This document shows, piece by piece, positions 34,576-45,504 of a stretch of 64,000 bases of DNA. The stretch comes from Megaleporinus macrocephalus. Its lineage: Eukaryota; Chordata; Actinopteri; Characiformes; Anostomidae. The stretch covers positions 23,577,366 through 23,641,365 of the forward strand of contig CM038706.1 in NCBI GenBank assembly GCA_021613375.1. Direction: 5' to 3'. A program made the translations under genes and the position numbers. The notes beneath the pieces were generated by a model. It had not been told where the DNA came from. It searched no databases and saw nothing but the letters and a program-made list of their open reading frames with translations. Position 1 is the first letter of the stretch; each line of letters starts with the position of its first letter.

Positions 34576-36510
34576 TAACTGATTTGAGTTAAATGACAGT
34601 TACACATTTTAAATAAATATAAATTAATGTGCAAATGCAGGGTAGAAACTTCAAAGTACTAGATAATTATTGTGGGTGTTATAACAGGCTTGTTCTGAAA
34701 CAACTGAACTAAATAAAGCTGAAATATCAAACGGTTTTATTTAGTTATCATTTATTTTATATATTAAAGTGGTATATCACACTAAAATGGCAAGCAGGTT
34801 CTAGATATTAAACTGTTAAGTGTGGGATACAAATTCAAAGTGCTAGATAAGTACCTCGGTTAACAGGATAGTGTGTTTTGACAAAGTATTTATATCTCAC
34901 TGAAATGCCAAGCAGGTTCTAGATATTAAAGTGGTAAGTGTGGGATATAAACTCAAAGTGCTAGACAAGTACCTCGGTTAACAGGGTAGTGTGTTTTAAC
35001 AAAGTATTTATATTTCACTGAAATGCCAAGCAGGTTCTAGATATTAAAGTGGTAAGTATTAGCTACATCACACTAAAATGCCAAGCATGTTCTAGATATT
35101 AAACTGGTAAGTGTGGGATACAAATTCAAAGTGCTAGATAAGTACCTCGGTTAACAGGGTAGTGTGTTTTGACAAAGTATTTATATCTCACTGAAATGCC
35201 AAGCAGGTTCTAGATATTAAACTGGTAATTGTGGGATACAAATTCAAAGTGCTAGATAAGAACCTCAGTTAACATGATGGTGGGTTTTGAGAAAGTAACT
35301 ACATCACACTGAAATGCCAAGCAGGTTCTAGATATTAAATTGGTAATTGTGGGATACAAATTCAAAGTGCTAGATAAGTACCTCAGCTAACATGATGGTG
35401 GGTTTTGAGAAAGTAACTACATCACACTGAAATGCCAAGCAGGTTCTAGATATTAAATTGGTAATTGTGGGATACAAATTCAAAGTGCTAGATAAGAACC
35501 TCAGCTAACATGATGGTGGGTTTTGAGAAAGTAACTACATCACACTGAAATGCCAAGCAGGTTCTAGATATTAAACTGGTAAGTGTGGGATACAAATTCA
35601 AAGTGCTAGATAAGTACCTCGGTTAACAGGGTAGTGTGTTTTGACAAAGTATTCATATCTCACTGAAATGCCAAGCAGGTTCTAGATATTAAAGTGGTAA
35701 GTATTAGCTACATCACACTAAAATGCTAAGCATGTTCTAGATATTAAACTGGTTAGTGTGGGATACAAATTCAAAGTGCTAGATAAGTACCTCGGTTAAC
35801 AGGGTAGTGTGTTTTGACAAAGTATTTATATCTCACTGAAATGCCAAGCAGGTTCTAGATATTAAACTGGTAAGTGTGGGATACAAATTCAAAGTGCTAG
35901 ATAAGTACCTCAGTTAACATGATGGTGGGTTTTGAGAAAGTAACTACATCACACTGAAATGCCAAGCAGGTTCTAGATATTAAACTGGTAGGTGTGGGAC
36001 ACAAATTCAAAGCATTCGATATTTAACTTGGGTAACATGATGATACGTTTTGAAAGAGTAACTATTTCACACTGAAATGCCAAGCAGGTTCTAGATATTA
36101 ATTAGACAAGAGGTACAAACTTCAAAGTACTAGCTAATTACTTTGTGTTTCATGGCTGTACATTTTAAATAAATGTAAATAAATTCCAAACAGGTTTTAG
36201 ATATTTTAAATGGTAAGCGTAGGGTACAAACTCAAAGAACTAGATAATTATGTCAGGTAACAGTTCTGGGAGGGTTTAATTACATCACACTGAAATTCCG
36301 AGCAGGGTCTAGATATTAACTGGACAAACACAATATACAAACTTTAAAGTACTAGATAATTATCCTAGGTATCATAAATGCCATTGGGGTAAATTGTTGC
36401 CATTTCAGTGTAATATAGTTAGGCTGCTTTTGGTCTTACTATCTGGTTACCTAAAGTAATTATCTAGTACCAAGTTTGTACCACATGCTTACCCTGTTCA
36501 GAGGATAAAT
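34576..36510. repeat. 118-bp tandem array with higher-order structure
   Basis: The marker TTCTAGATATTA starts at 34799, 34917, 35035, 35090, 35208, 35326, 35444, 35562, 35680, 35735, 35853, 35971 and 36089. Spacing is 118 bp except for two 55-bp steps, each a unit lacking 63 internal bp. Two unit types alternate: A (ACCTCGGTTAACAGGGTAGT) and B (CTCAGTTAACATGATGGTGG). The order is A A S A B B B A S A B then diverged units. The outer parts (34576-34798 and 36101-36400) are much more diverged copies, and about 36390-36510 is an inverted diverged unit. Confidence 0.93.
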
Positions 36511-37465
36511 ACTGTTAAAGATTACCAAAAGTTCCCTACGTTACTGTATATCTCATTTAAATAATATGATTTTCTACTCTTTACTGTATCTGTTAATCCA
36601 CTTGTGATAAAATGCAGAGTGTAAACTAAAAAACTAAACTTTTAATGCTGATGTATGTCCAAAGTAAACACAGAACATTAGAACTACACTAAAGTTCTAG
36701 GAATGCGACAGAAAAGAGATTATTTTAAAATGCTGATTCATTTTATTGCAGTGCAATTGATACAAGCAGAACCCATATTAGTTCATGACCTGTACCGAGC
36801 TGTACTAATGACCTGTACTGATCTAACACATGCTTAGGTGAAATCTGTCGTGCTAGAGATGCTTTAGACATTTAGAACACATTAGAGGTTCTTTAACTGT
36901 TACTGAAGAATAATTTACATTCACTCATTCTTTGTTTTCTAATCCTCTGCATCACTCATTAAGTAGAAGTTCATTCTGAAACAGTGGCTTGTGAAGACCC
37001 CTAGCTTTGAAGAAGTGGAATTCCCCGTATTTGAGGGTGGGATTTGGTAGAGCTGCTGCACTGGAGCAGAGGTGAGAGCTAATCTGCCTTTTGATTCTGG
37101 ATGGTCTTAACCTGCACTTTGACTCTTCCTCCCACGCTGCACTTCATCTTCTGAAGAATTTAACTCTCTCTGGGACGTATCACCCTTTAGTGCATGTTCT
37201 CACTGTAAAACTCACACGAGTTACGGTAAAGGTGAGAGATGAACTTTACCGTACGCGGTATGCAGGCGGGATCTACAGGCTTCCTCCCGCTGAACAGAAT
37301 GTCAGACTTGCTTGTAAACAATGATGTGATTAATATACATGCAGAGTCAGCTGTTAAAGGACGCATGTCCTGCATGTGTTGCCATGGGCTCCACTTTGTG
37401 TGCTTTGATCTTCCAACAAGCAAGAAGACACATCTTATAACTTCAGTGCAAATGGGCAGGGCTTC
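36511..37465. other. Intergenic, no gene recognised
   Basis: Mixed unique and degenerate sequence. The overlapping open frames at 37091-37530 on both strands show no recognisable domain and run into the LINE fragment. Confidence 0.5.
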
Positions 37466-37968
37466 AGGATTCAAGATTCAAGAGTTTTATTGTCATATGC
37501 ACAGCAGAACAGACAGTTACACTGTACAATGAAATTCTTACTTTGCAGTTCCTCCATTCACCAATAGATAGGATAACAAAACAGAAATAACAAAAAAAGA
37601 AATAATAAAAATATATACAAAATATATGCAGTATAATAATACAAGTTGAAGTAAAATACTTTAATTTACTTCAACTTATATTATTATACTGCATATATTT
37701 TGTATATATTTTTATTATTTCTTTATTTGTTATTTCTGTGTGAAGAGTGTAAAAGTGTGAAGAGTGTGTGCTGGGGGTGTGTACCGTCCCTGATTATGTT
37801 GTGAGCCCTCCTGGTGACCCTGGTGTGGTAGATGTTCTGTAGTGAGGGGAAGGCTGCTCCTGAGATGGACTGTACAGTTATGATCACACTCTGGAGAGTC
37901 TTTCTGTCCTGAGCAGTAGAGTTTCCATACCAGACGATGCTGGAGCTGGTAAGAACACTCTCAAGGTT
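37466..37968 (-). mobile_element. L2/Maui-like LINE 3' fragment, interrupted by a palindrome
   Basis: Read on the - strand, one frame at about 37745-37965 gives ESVLTSSSIVWYGNSTAQDR, then KTLQSVIITVQSISGAAFPS, LQNIYHT and RVTRRAHNIIRDGTHPQHTL, the C-terminal reverse-transcriptase tail common in fish L2-like LINEs. It ends in the typical 3' end TGACAATAAAACTCTTGAAT. The last part of the coding tail and its 3'UTR are displaced by a large inverted repeat (37580-37738). Confidence 0.7.
37580..37738. repeat. Near-perfect palindrome, arms about 73 bp
   Basis: The left arm begins ACAGAAATAACAAA and runs through CAGTATAATAATACAAGTTG to AAGTAAA. The right arm is its reverse complement (TTTACTTCAACTTATATTAT through TATTTCTGT) with a few differences and a spacer of roughly 10 bp. 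It would form a long stable hairpin and lies inside LINE-derived sequence. Confidence 0.9.
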
Positions 37969-40200
37969 GAATACACAGAGATACGTAAATGAAGCTCAGT
38001 TTTTGTGAGTTGTATAAAAGCTGTATAAAAGTTGAACCCTGTAAAACAACCTCCAAGTCTGGAACTGCATTAGTGCACGTATTGATTTATTTCCCTCACA
38101 TTCAGCTTTCATCCTGATTAGCAGAGTTACAACGCTAAAATCATCTGACTCCAGCTGAGGTTTCCAGTGCATACGTCTAGTTCTCTCTCTCACACACTCT
38201 ACATTTGATCTTCTCAGCAGTGGTGCAGATATAAGAGCACAGCATACTATTGCTGCAGCATCAGACCCCAACACACCCCAATGTAACCCCAGTATAAAAA
38301 AAAATAAAAAAACACTCAGCCCAGCAGCTTTCTAAAACATGTTCCAGAACCAGGATAATGTCTAGGGGTCTCTAGGGGTCATTTTAAAGAGTCATAGTTT
38401 ATATGCAATGTGTGCATGTGGAAAAACACATATATTACACACATATATGGTAAACGTCAGAGACCACCCTTCATTTATTTTATTTTATTTTATTAAAAAA
38501 AAAACAGGCTTAAAGGGCTCATATCATGGAAACCTGAATTTCCTTTACTGACCTGGATTAAAAGAGTTTTATGTAACAAACACACACACTCACACACACA
38601 CACCAATATGTATACAGGGCTCTTTGGGTCTTTTACTGTGAAGGAATCTTGTGGTTTGAAGTGACCTGTCTGATTCCCTGTCTTAGCACTGAACTGTGGT
38701 TCTCTCCCTCTGCTGTGGTCAATAAAAGAGCATTCGCTTAAAGCTCTATGGTCCCTGGGGCTTTTCTTTACACCAACACCACAGCATACTCACCAGTTCA
38801 GCCTAAAGCAGTTTAGCTCCACCCACTGCACACTGAAGTTATAAGGTATGTTTCAGTTTATAGTGCTTCAACACACGGCACAACACACGGCAGCCAATTA
38901 AAACAGAGGTCATTTACCTGTATCAGTCTTAAAGGTACAGTAACACAAGCACTTTAAGTTGGAGGGATAAAGAGAGGTTGGTATATTGTCGTGTAGAGCA
39001 ATTATTTTGGGGAACATATTGGCCTTTAGAGATGCACCGTGCAACCTCTAGGGGTGAGGTTGTGTACTGTAACCTACTAAAGCCAAGAAACTATGGAGTC
39101 CATCAGGTTGTCTGACATTGCGTCAGTGCCTGATTCATTTTGCTTGCCATGTTTTTATTTTTATGATGATGGGGATCCTTTCTGCTTTGCTTTTCTTGTG
39201 CTTTTTCATACTACATAGTAAGTTTGATCCTCCATTTGGGATCTCCAACACAAAACTGTTACACAGACATGGCACCGGTGTTCTAGTTACTTATTCTACC
39301 CATTGAATAGTCCAACCTAGCATGCTCATAATATTAATAGAGCATTGTATCTTTTTTATTGTGCTTTTATTGTTAATTCAGTTCAGACAAATTTCTACTT
39401 CCCACTTATAGGCTGATTTAGACTATCAGACCACCCTGATTATTCTTTTAATGCTGGTAACATTTTCCGACAAAGGTCATTTAGCTTCTTGTTTTTTGTT
39501 CCACCCTAAATGGAGCTGTGGTTACATTCTGCAGCCTAATGCATCATCTTGTTCTGCTAACTTACTGTTCAAAACGTAATAAACTAAACATTATAAAGCA
39601 GCCCGAACACTAATTTCAAAAACGAAAACTGTCCTACCTGAAGGTTTATGTACGGAGCCACCAAGAAATGTGCACTGTGTACCGAAATGTGTATGACATT
39701 TCAACAAGGACTCTTCTTCCTTCTACGACTTCCAGTCAGTGCTATAGCGCCACCTAATTCAAACTGCTCTTCAGTGTAAGAACATTCGCATAGCAGCTCT
39801 GTCAGAAGACAACCCGCTACTATGTAGATGTGAACGACTCATTCTCAGCTAACAAAAACACAACGATTTGTAGTTACAGGACGCTTTAAATCTCATATTG
39901 CATTTCTGTTAATACATCCCCCCTAATTTTACACACTGCTCCTTTAAATGCCTATTTTATTTGGATGTTAAGTATAAATTATTAATAATATATCAAGCAT
40001 TTATGTATTACGTATTATGTACATGTGTTTATGTATTTAGTAATATAGAGTATACAGCACAGTACTGTATATGTGTAGGGCTTTGTTAACACTCTGACTA
40101 TATTGTACTTAAGAAAAAAAATCATTTTAAATCGTTTCTATTTATAAAGTTTGGACGGTGGTCCTGTAGGCCAGCTTGTTCTATTATGATTATCTAACAA
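37969..40200. other. Intergenic, repeat-derived
   Basis: No gene. 38457-38485 is a lone terminus (GTCAGAGACCACCCTTCATT) of the Tc1-like family seen at 16391. 38508-38965 starts TTAAAGGGCTCATATCATGG, a common fish repeat start. 39860-39945 ends in CACACTGCTCCTTTAA, also a repeat-like terminus. Confidence 0.5.
38457..38485 (-). mobile_element. Solo terminus of the Tc1-like family
   Basis: GTCAGAGACCACCCTTCATT matches the terminal repeat of 16391-16869; no partner end is found nearby. Confidence 0.55.
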
Positions 40201-40222
40201 AGTCCTAATAATGTACAGAAAC

Positions 40223-40335
40223 AAACACACACACACACGCACACACACACAAAAGCTCCTGTCTGGTTTGGTGGTCTGGTCAGGGCTTGAAGAAAGGGCC
40301 GGGAGTGAGCCAGAAGTGTGTGTGTGTGTGTGTGT
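40223..40335. repeat. Opposed (AC)n and (GT)n tracts
   Basis: (AC)n at 40223-40250 and (GT)n at 40315-40335 are complementary and separated by about 65 bp of unique sequence, so they can pair as a hairpin. Confidence 0.9.
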
Positions 40336-40860
40336 CGAGAGAGACACTCATTAGAGCAGATGTGCTGCTGCTGTGGCGGCTGCTGCTTCCTTCCTCTGGC
40401 CTGAGAAGACAGGCAGCTGCTCAGCAAAGGGCCAGTGTGGCTGATCCCTGACCTCAAGCCCAGGCTGACCCCTGGCCCTGACGGGGGCAGGGACCCGCCA
40501 GATGGGGGCTAGGAGAGGTGATGGGGGGGTGGAGGCGTTGGGGTTGGGGTTGGGCTGGGCTGAGGCGCTGAGCTGTTTACGAGTGTGGAACACTGGCTGT
40601 TGCTTTTTGGGTTGGAAACTTGTGGAGTTGGTGCATGTGTGGGGGGCTGGGCCAAAATGGCGGCGGGGTGTGGGGGGCTGAGGGGGGGCACTTATGGCAG
40701 CAACACATGGCTCAGAAAAACATTACGCACCAGTGGTTTGTTGAGAGGTTTCGGGGGGGAAGAGATGCGTAGGGCATTGTATGGACCTCAGCCAAGAAGC
40801 TCAGCTTTAACTGCACGAACGCTCCTCTGTGGCGTGGTCTTGGTTGTGGACAGGAACACG
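40336..40860. promoter_or_regulatory. GC-rich intergenic island with YY1 and G-quadruplex motifs
   Basis: Composition rises abruptly here. A perfect YY1-type site AAAATGGCGGC is at 40654-40664 (+ strand). A G-quadruplex pattern (four runs of at least three G, 2-nt loops) is at 40540-40559. Open frames on both strands reflect composition and have no domain. It could be a promoter of an unannotated transcript or a distal zbtb18 element; which one cannot be decided here. Confidence 0.4.
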
Positions 40861-41560
40861 TAGTAAATACTATTAATTAAAGGCCCATTAAAGGCCCATG
40901 TTCAACTTAATGACTATGTGTATCAAAAACATCCTTTTTTACACAACCTTCTTTTTTTAACATCTCTGCATCGGCATGATTGTTACTATGCCTTTATCAG
41001 ACACCTATGATCTGACTGGATGTTCTGTATTGGGCCACATTGAAGGGCTAAATTGCAGTAGGTTGAACTGACTGATATATATTAAATGGTTTTTGTGACA
41101 TCACAAAAATGATGAATTCCAAACGTGCCATATTTCTGCAGCTTATTTGCCATATAAAGTCTGTACTGAGGAACTAAGGATGAACTGAGAAGTGAATCAT
41201 ATGGTTTTGAAACTTTAACATTTATTACATTTGGTTATTTACAGATTTCCATCATCTGAGCCCTTTATTACAAGAATTAATTACACAAAATAATCAAACT
41301 AGCACTGGAACTTACAAGTTCCTGTAAAATACCAAAACGTGGGAGGTATAGAAAACCTGCTAAAATGTAACAACCACATACATTACTGAGAGGTTTATAT
41401 AACGTTACCCATGTATGACAAATCCAATTACCGATATTAGTGTCATTTCCATGATTAGGATGTTATTTATTAGTAGTAAATTCTACTTATGATTAAGTAT
41501 GCTAACAGTTATTTATCTAAAACATGCTAATGGGCTGTTGTGAAGGACTCTGTCCAATGA

Positions 41561-41935
41561 ATGGACCAATAGAAAGGCTCCAAGATATCTCAGATCTTGA
41601 GATATCTAAAATCTTTACATTAAGCTACACTGAAATTTAAGAATGTTTTTGGCCTCTCCTGTAAAGTTACTACTTTGAAGATACTTGTTTTTCTTTGGAC
41701 AGTATTTATATTGTTGTTATCAAAAGAAAAACATGTTTTATGTATTTTTGTAAATTATTTCTATGTCATTCAAACACGAATGATGTTTACATTGTATTGA
41801 AATATCGTAAAGAAATGACCAATAGAAATGCTCCAAAATAGCTTGGAAAGAAATCTAATTTCATTGACTTTGAACGTTTTGGTCTGTCCTGTAAAGCTGG
41901 AGATACTTGTTTCTCTTTGGACAGGAACTATGAAT
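41561..41935 (+). repeat. Dispersed repeat family 'ACCAATAGAAATGCTCC', copies 3 and 4 in tandem
   Basis: Copy 3 (41561-41720) has GGACCAATAGAAAGGCTCCA, TGTTTTTGGCCTCTCCTGTA and ATACTTGTTTTTCTTTGGAC. Copy 4 (41816-41935) has GACCAATAGAAATGCTCCAA, TTTCATTGACTTTGAACG and GATACTTGTTTCTCTTTGGA. Both are in the same orientation, starting about 255 bp apart. Confidence 0.7.
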
Positions 41936-43080
41936 TCAGAACTGTCTTGTCTTGCAACTCAGTGTGCATATAAGAACTGGACTGACTGTACTGCCTGAGG
42001 TATTAATGGTATATTTTGAAACTTTTCAGAACATTTACATATTCTTTTTATATTTAAACTTGTTACTACTGAGAAAGTGGGTACTAGGCTGTACTAAATG
42101 AGATTTTAACTCTGTGAGCAGTGTATATCCTGCAGACTCTAACAAACTGTCCAGTAACACATGATCTGTTGAGGTAATAATGACTGTATATTAAGATTTA
42201 CAATATGGTCATCATGGGTGGAACTCCAAACAGTTAAAACAGACAGACGCACTCACTCACTCACTCACACACACATGCAGAGTGTGATTCATGTGTTCAG
42301 TGAGTCAGTCGTCCACCTCATGGCCGAGCAGCAGTGGGAGCTCTGCCTGGACATTTGCTCCTCCATGTCTCCAGAACGGACAGGTGTTGGCGTCAGCAGC
42401 GTCCAGACTCGTTTCAGCAGCTGTTGCATGCTTTCAAACAAACACATACACGCACTCACACATGCACACACTTACACACTTATCCACACACCTCCCCCAA
42501 CTGACAGATGTAGTCACACCACCCAGCTAGCTTTATGGAGCCTTGACTGTTTTGACTTTAAATATTTGCCCAGGAGGCACTGCCCTGTTTGGGCAAGGCC
42601 GGGGAAGCTGCGTGTCTGGGTGTAGCTGCAGGAAAAGGCCACGAACCAGAGTGGCCAACTGCGAGACACTAGCTGCGTAAACATCTGAACTCCTGAGCGC
42701 TGGAAAGGTGTGAGGCTGTGCTCAATTCCACATGCACATTGACACCTTCTGTTATCAAGAGCTGACCCCTAGTCACAGTCGTTATTTTTATCATAGACTC
42801 TCCACGTACAGTCATTAGCCTACATTTATCTCCTCAGCCTCTTCAAGCATGTCTCCGAAATGAAGGTCACCTTTGTCACCAACAGACTCAACAATTCCAC
42901 ACTGGAACATGAGTTCTGATGAGACGTCTGAATTTGGTGGGTTTTATTTAGTGTGTTTGGCTTCACGTATGATGTGTATCATATCAGAGGGGGGAAGGTG
43001 TTACTACTTTGTAAATTTGAATGGCTGGTTCAAAATAATGGACTTTTTTAATTGTTATATTATTTTCTTTTTTTGAATTC
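41936..43080. other. Intergenic, partly unique sequence
   Basis: 42270-42840 is repeat-poor apart from (CA)-rich stretches (42243-42275, 42440-42490) and may include regulatory DNA. The 135-residue open frame at 42218-42625 is dominated by His/Thr runs from the CA repeats and has no domain. Confidence 0.4.
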
Positions 43081-43530
43081 ATAGCTTAAAATTACTTTTT
43101 TAACTCAATTGAATTTTTCAACTCATTTAATTTTCTAGTTAAACTTATTTAATTTAATTTTCTAGTTTACCTTTTTTTACATGTTATTTTAAAACTAGGA
43201 ATTTTTAGTGACTATATTAAATATTCACAGCATTTAAAAAACAGTATTTTTTGTTATAATAAAATATTATTTGCTAGTTTAGAATGACTGGGTGCTTTAC
43301 TTGCTAGCTAAAAACGATTGACATTTTTATAGCTTAAAATCACTTACTGTTGAAAATTTCATCTTAAAATTTAAATGTGAAATTTAAATTAAGCTTTGTG
43401 CTAGCTGTTAGCTGTCGACATTTATTTTGCTTTTCTTAAAACTACTGACGTCTTGACCTCCTAGCTTAAAATAAGTCATTTGATTAGCTTAAAAGAACAG
43501 TTACTTACTTACTAGCTTGAAATTATTAAC
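43081..43530. repeat. Degenerate AGCTTAAAAT repeats in AT-rich DNA
   Basis: TAGCTTAAAA or a close variant occurs at about 43082, 43330, 43462, 43484 and 43512, commonly followed by an ACTTA/ACTTT-like string. This looks like a decayed tandem or self-duplicated AT-rich segment. Confidence 0.45.
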
Positions 43531-43699
43531 TTTTTTGATTGGTATAAAAAGAATGTATTTTTTGTAAACTTGTAAAATTAATTTCATTCCAGAGATCTAG
43601 ACAGCCTCAGTGGCACTTCAATTTTCTAGCTTTCTTCATGAAAGAAGGCAAATAAACAGTAAAGCAACACTGACCAGAACAGGCATAGATTTTTTAGAC

Positions 43700-43930
43700 T
43701 GGTGTTCTGTGTAACTGATAAAGGTGAGGCTAGTGGAGGAGGAAGAAATTCCAAAGGCGCCCCTGGAGAGGAGACTAATCCAGCTGGATTCGGAGGGAGC
43801 ACTGCGAAAAGCACCTTGTTCTGCCATCTGGGCCCACACACTCCCATTCCATTAAGAAGCCACATTAAGGTGCAGGTAATTGCTGGAGCCAGCCGACAGG
43901 AGTGCAACCTGCAATACTTTTGACTGTCCA
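43700..43930. promoter_or_regulatory. Candidate conserved noncoding block A
   Basis: Complex, GC-balanced, repeat-free sequence between AT-rich DNA and a (GA)n tract. Contains TAATCC next to CCAGCTGG (43777-43791), a GCCATCTGG E-box near 43824 and CAGGTAATTGC near 43874. All frames here are interrupted or featureless. The pattern fits a developmental enhancer, but conservation was not tested. Confidence 0.35.
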
Positions 43931-43935
43931 AAAAC

Positions 43936-44000
<65 letters not shown>

Positions 44001-44022
44001 GAGAGAGAGAGGAAGAGAGAGA
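43936..44022. repeat. (GA)n tract with interruptions
   Basis: About 85 bp of GAGA with AAAG/GGAA interruptions. The Arg-Glu and Ser-Leu open frames here are artefacts. Confidence 0.95.
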
Positions 44023-44029
44023 AACTTTC

Positions 44030-44480
44030 CTTGCACAGCAAATTCATCTTGAAACACTGCTTCTAAGGACTGCCAAACAGATGCCAGTACAATTGCTTCT
44101 CTTTTTTCCCTCTCCCTCTGCAATCTAAGTATGGTGCCCATATGGTTGCAGCTGAGGGGAGTGATTGTTGGTATTGTTCACTTTGTCAGCGGTCCTGGCC
44201 GATGTGGGAGCACTAATGATAATGCTGTGTGCAGATGTGCGGTGGATGCAGGCGCTCGTTAGCTGCTTGCGGGAGAGGAAAGGCCCTCCTCGCAGTCTGG
44301 GGTCACTCAAGCAGGCCTGTAGGGCAGAGGAAGGTGTGCTAGTGGCGCATAAGGCTCTTTATTCTCACACTAAATCAGCTGTCCGAATCCTCACGCAACA
44401 TCTGTCCATCAGAAATAAATATCTGACACAGAACGACACTGTTGTAGCAGCGTCACCTGCTCTGGCCTCCTAAAGCCCCC
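44030..44480. promoter_or_regulatory. Candidate conserved noncoding block B
   Basis: Repeat-free, GC-balanced sequence following the (GA)n tract. AACATCTGTC at 44397-44406 fits the E-box-like ZBTB18/RP58 binding consensus as I recall it ([A/C]ACATCTG[G/T][A/C]). CAGATGT occurs at about 44231. Enhancer-like by appearance only. Confidence 0.35.
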
Positions 44481-45257
44481 TTAAACAACTTCAAGTGCTC
44501 ACTCTTGCTATTGGCTTTCACAACATACATGTATCATAGTAGTTACTGAATAATGAACATGGTGTAATTCTATATTTAGTATCTGTCACTAGTAGCTCAG
44601 CATGGACTGCAGACCTATAATTAGATCCCTTACATTTATTTTATTTTATTAACAAGCAATTACGTTTGTGAGCAGTGGAGGAGAAAAGCATGACGTGAAA
44701 TTGCATTCTGGCCACATTGTGAATTTTTAACATTAAAACAAGAGACCGAAATGTTGCAGACTCAAATCTGGTGATGCAATTGAACCTGAGTGTTATTCAT
44801 CCAGTGACTTAATATGTAATTACCTATATACTCACATATTTATACTCAAACAGTATAGCAAGCCCTAAATAATAACTATGATCCCTAAGGTAACTGTGAG
44901 TCTGCGAACCAACAGCTTAAAAGAGACCCCATTTGGAATCTGATAACTCTCTCTACTGAGGCTGTGCATCAATATCTGAGATCTTCGCTGCAGATCAGTC
45001 CCACATACAAACTGCAGAGACTGAGTCATGTTCAGAGTTAGCGAGTGGCGTTGTCAGACAGCAGCCCAAAAACAGGCTGTTCAGAACCAATTCAGTCTTG
45101 GTGTTCATATGCTCCCACTCATGAGAAGAGAGGCAGATGGAGACCTTTTGGCCCGGCACCCAGAGCCGTACCCTTATAGCAACCGCCACAGCAATGACAA
45201 CAAACCGCAGGATACAGAGAGCAAATTGAGCTAATCAAGCTGCGCAGCCCTCTATTT
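44481..45257. other. Intergenic, no gene recognised
   Basis: Mixed AT-rich sequence; 44930-45240 is more complex and may continue into block C. No open frame has a domain. Confidence 0.4.
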
Positions 45258-45466
45258 TCTCTCTTCTCTCTCTCTCTCTCTCTCTCTTTTTATTTTAGAG
45301 GACACATCAAAGTTACGGAGCAGCGCTATCACATTCATCCTCAATCTCAGAAGCCTCAGGATTCCTCTTCCGTCTCCTGCCAAGGGTGTCGCGCGGCCAT
45401 GGATAATGCCACATTGTGAGAGGGAATGTGGCGAGTTGGTTGTGCCAGGTCCCACAGGCTGAGCCC

Positions 45467-45504
<38 letters not shown>

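Noticed and set aside
40585..40863. 92-residue open frame in the GC-rich island
   Set aside because: Gly/Leu/Arg-rich with no domain; the ATG at 40657 is simply part of the YY1 motif. Kept as a possible regulatory island, not a gene.
42218..42625. 135-residue open frame
   Set aside because: His-Thr runs come from CA repeats; no conserved motif.
43626..44141. 171-residue open frame on the - strand
   Set aside because: The centre is a Ser-Leu-Phe run generated by the (GA)n tract; no domain and no splice evidence.
44590..44620. GTAGCTCAGCATGG resembling a tRNA D-arm/box A
   Set aside because: No matching box B or cloverleaf pairing could be made downstream.
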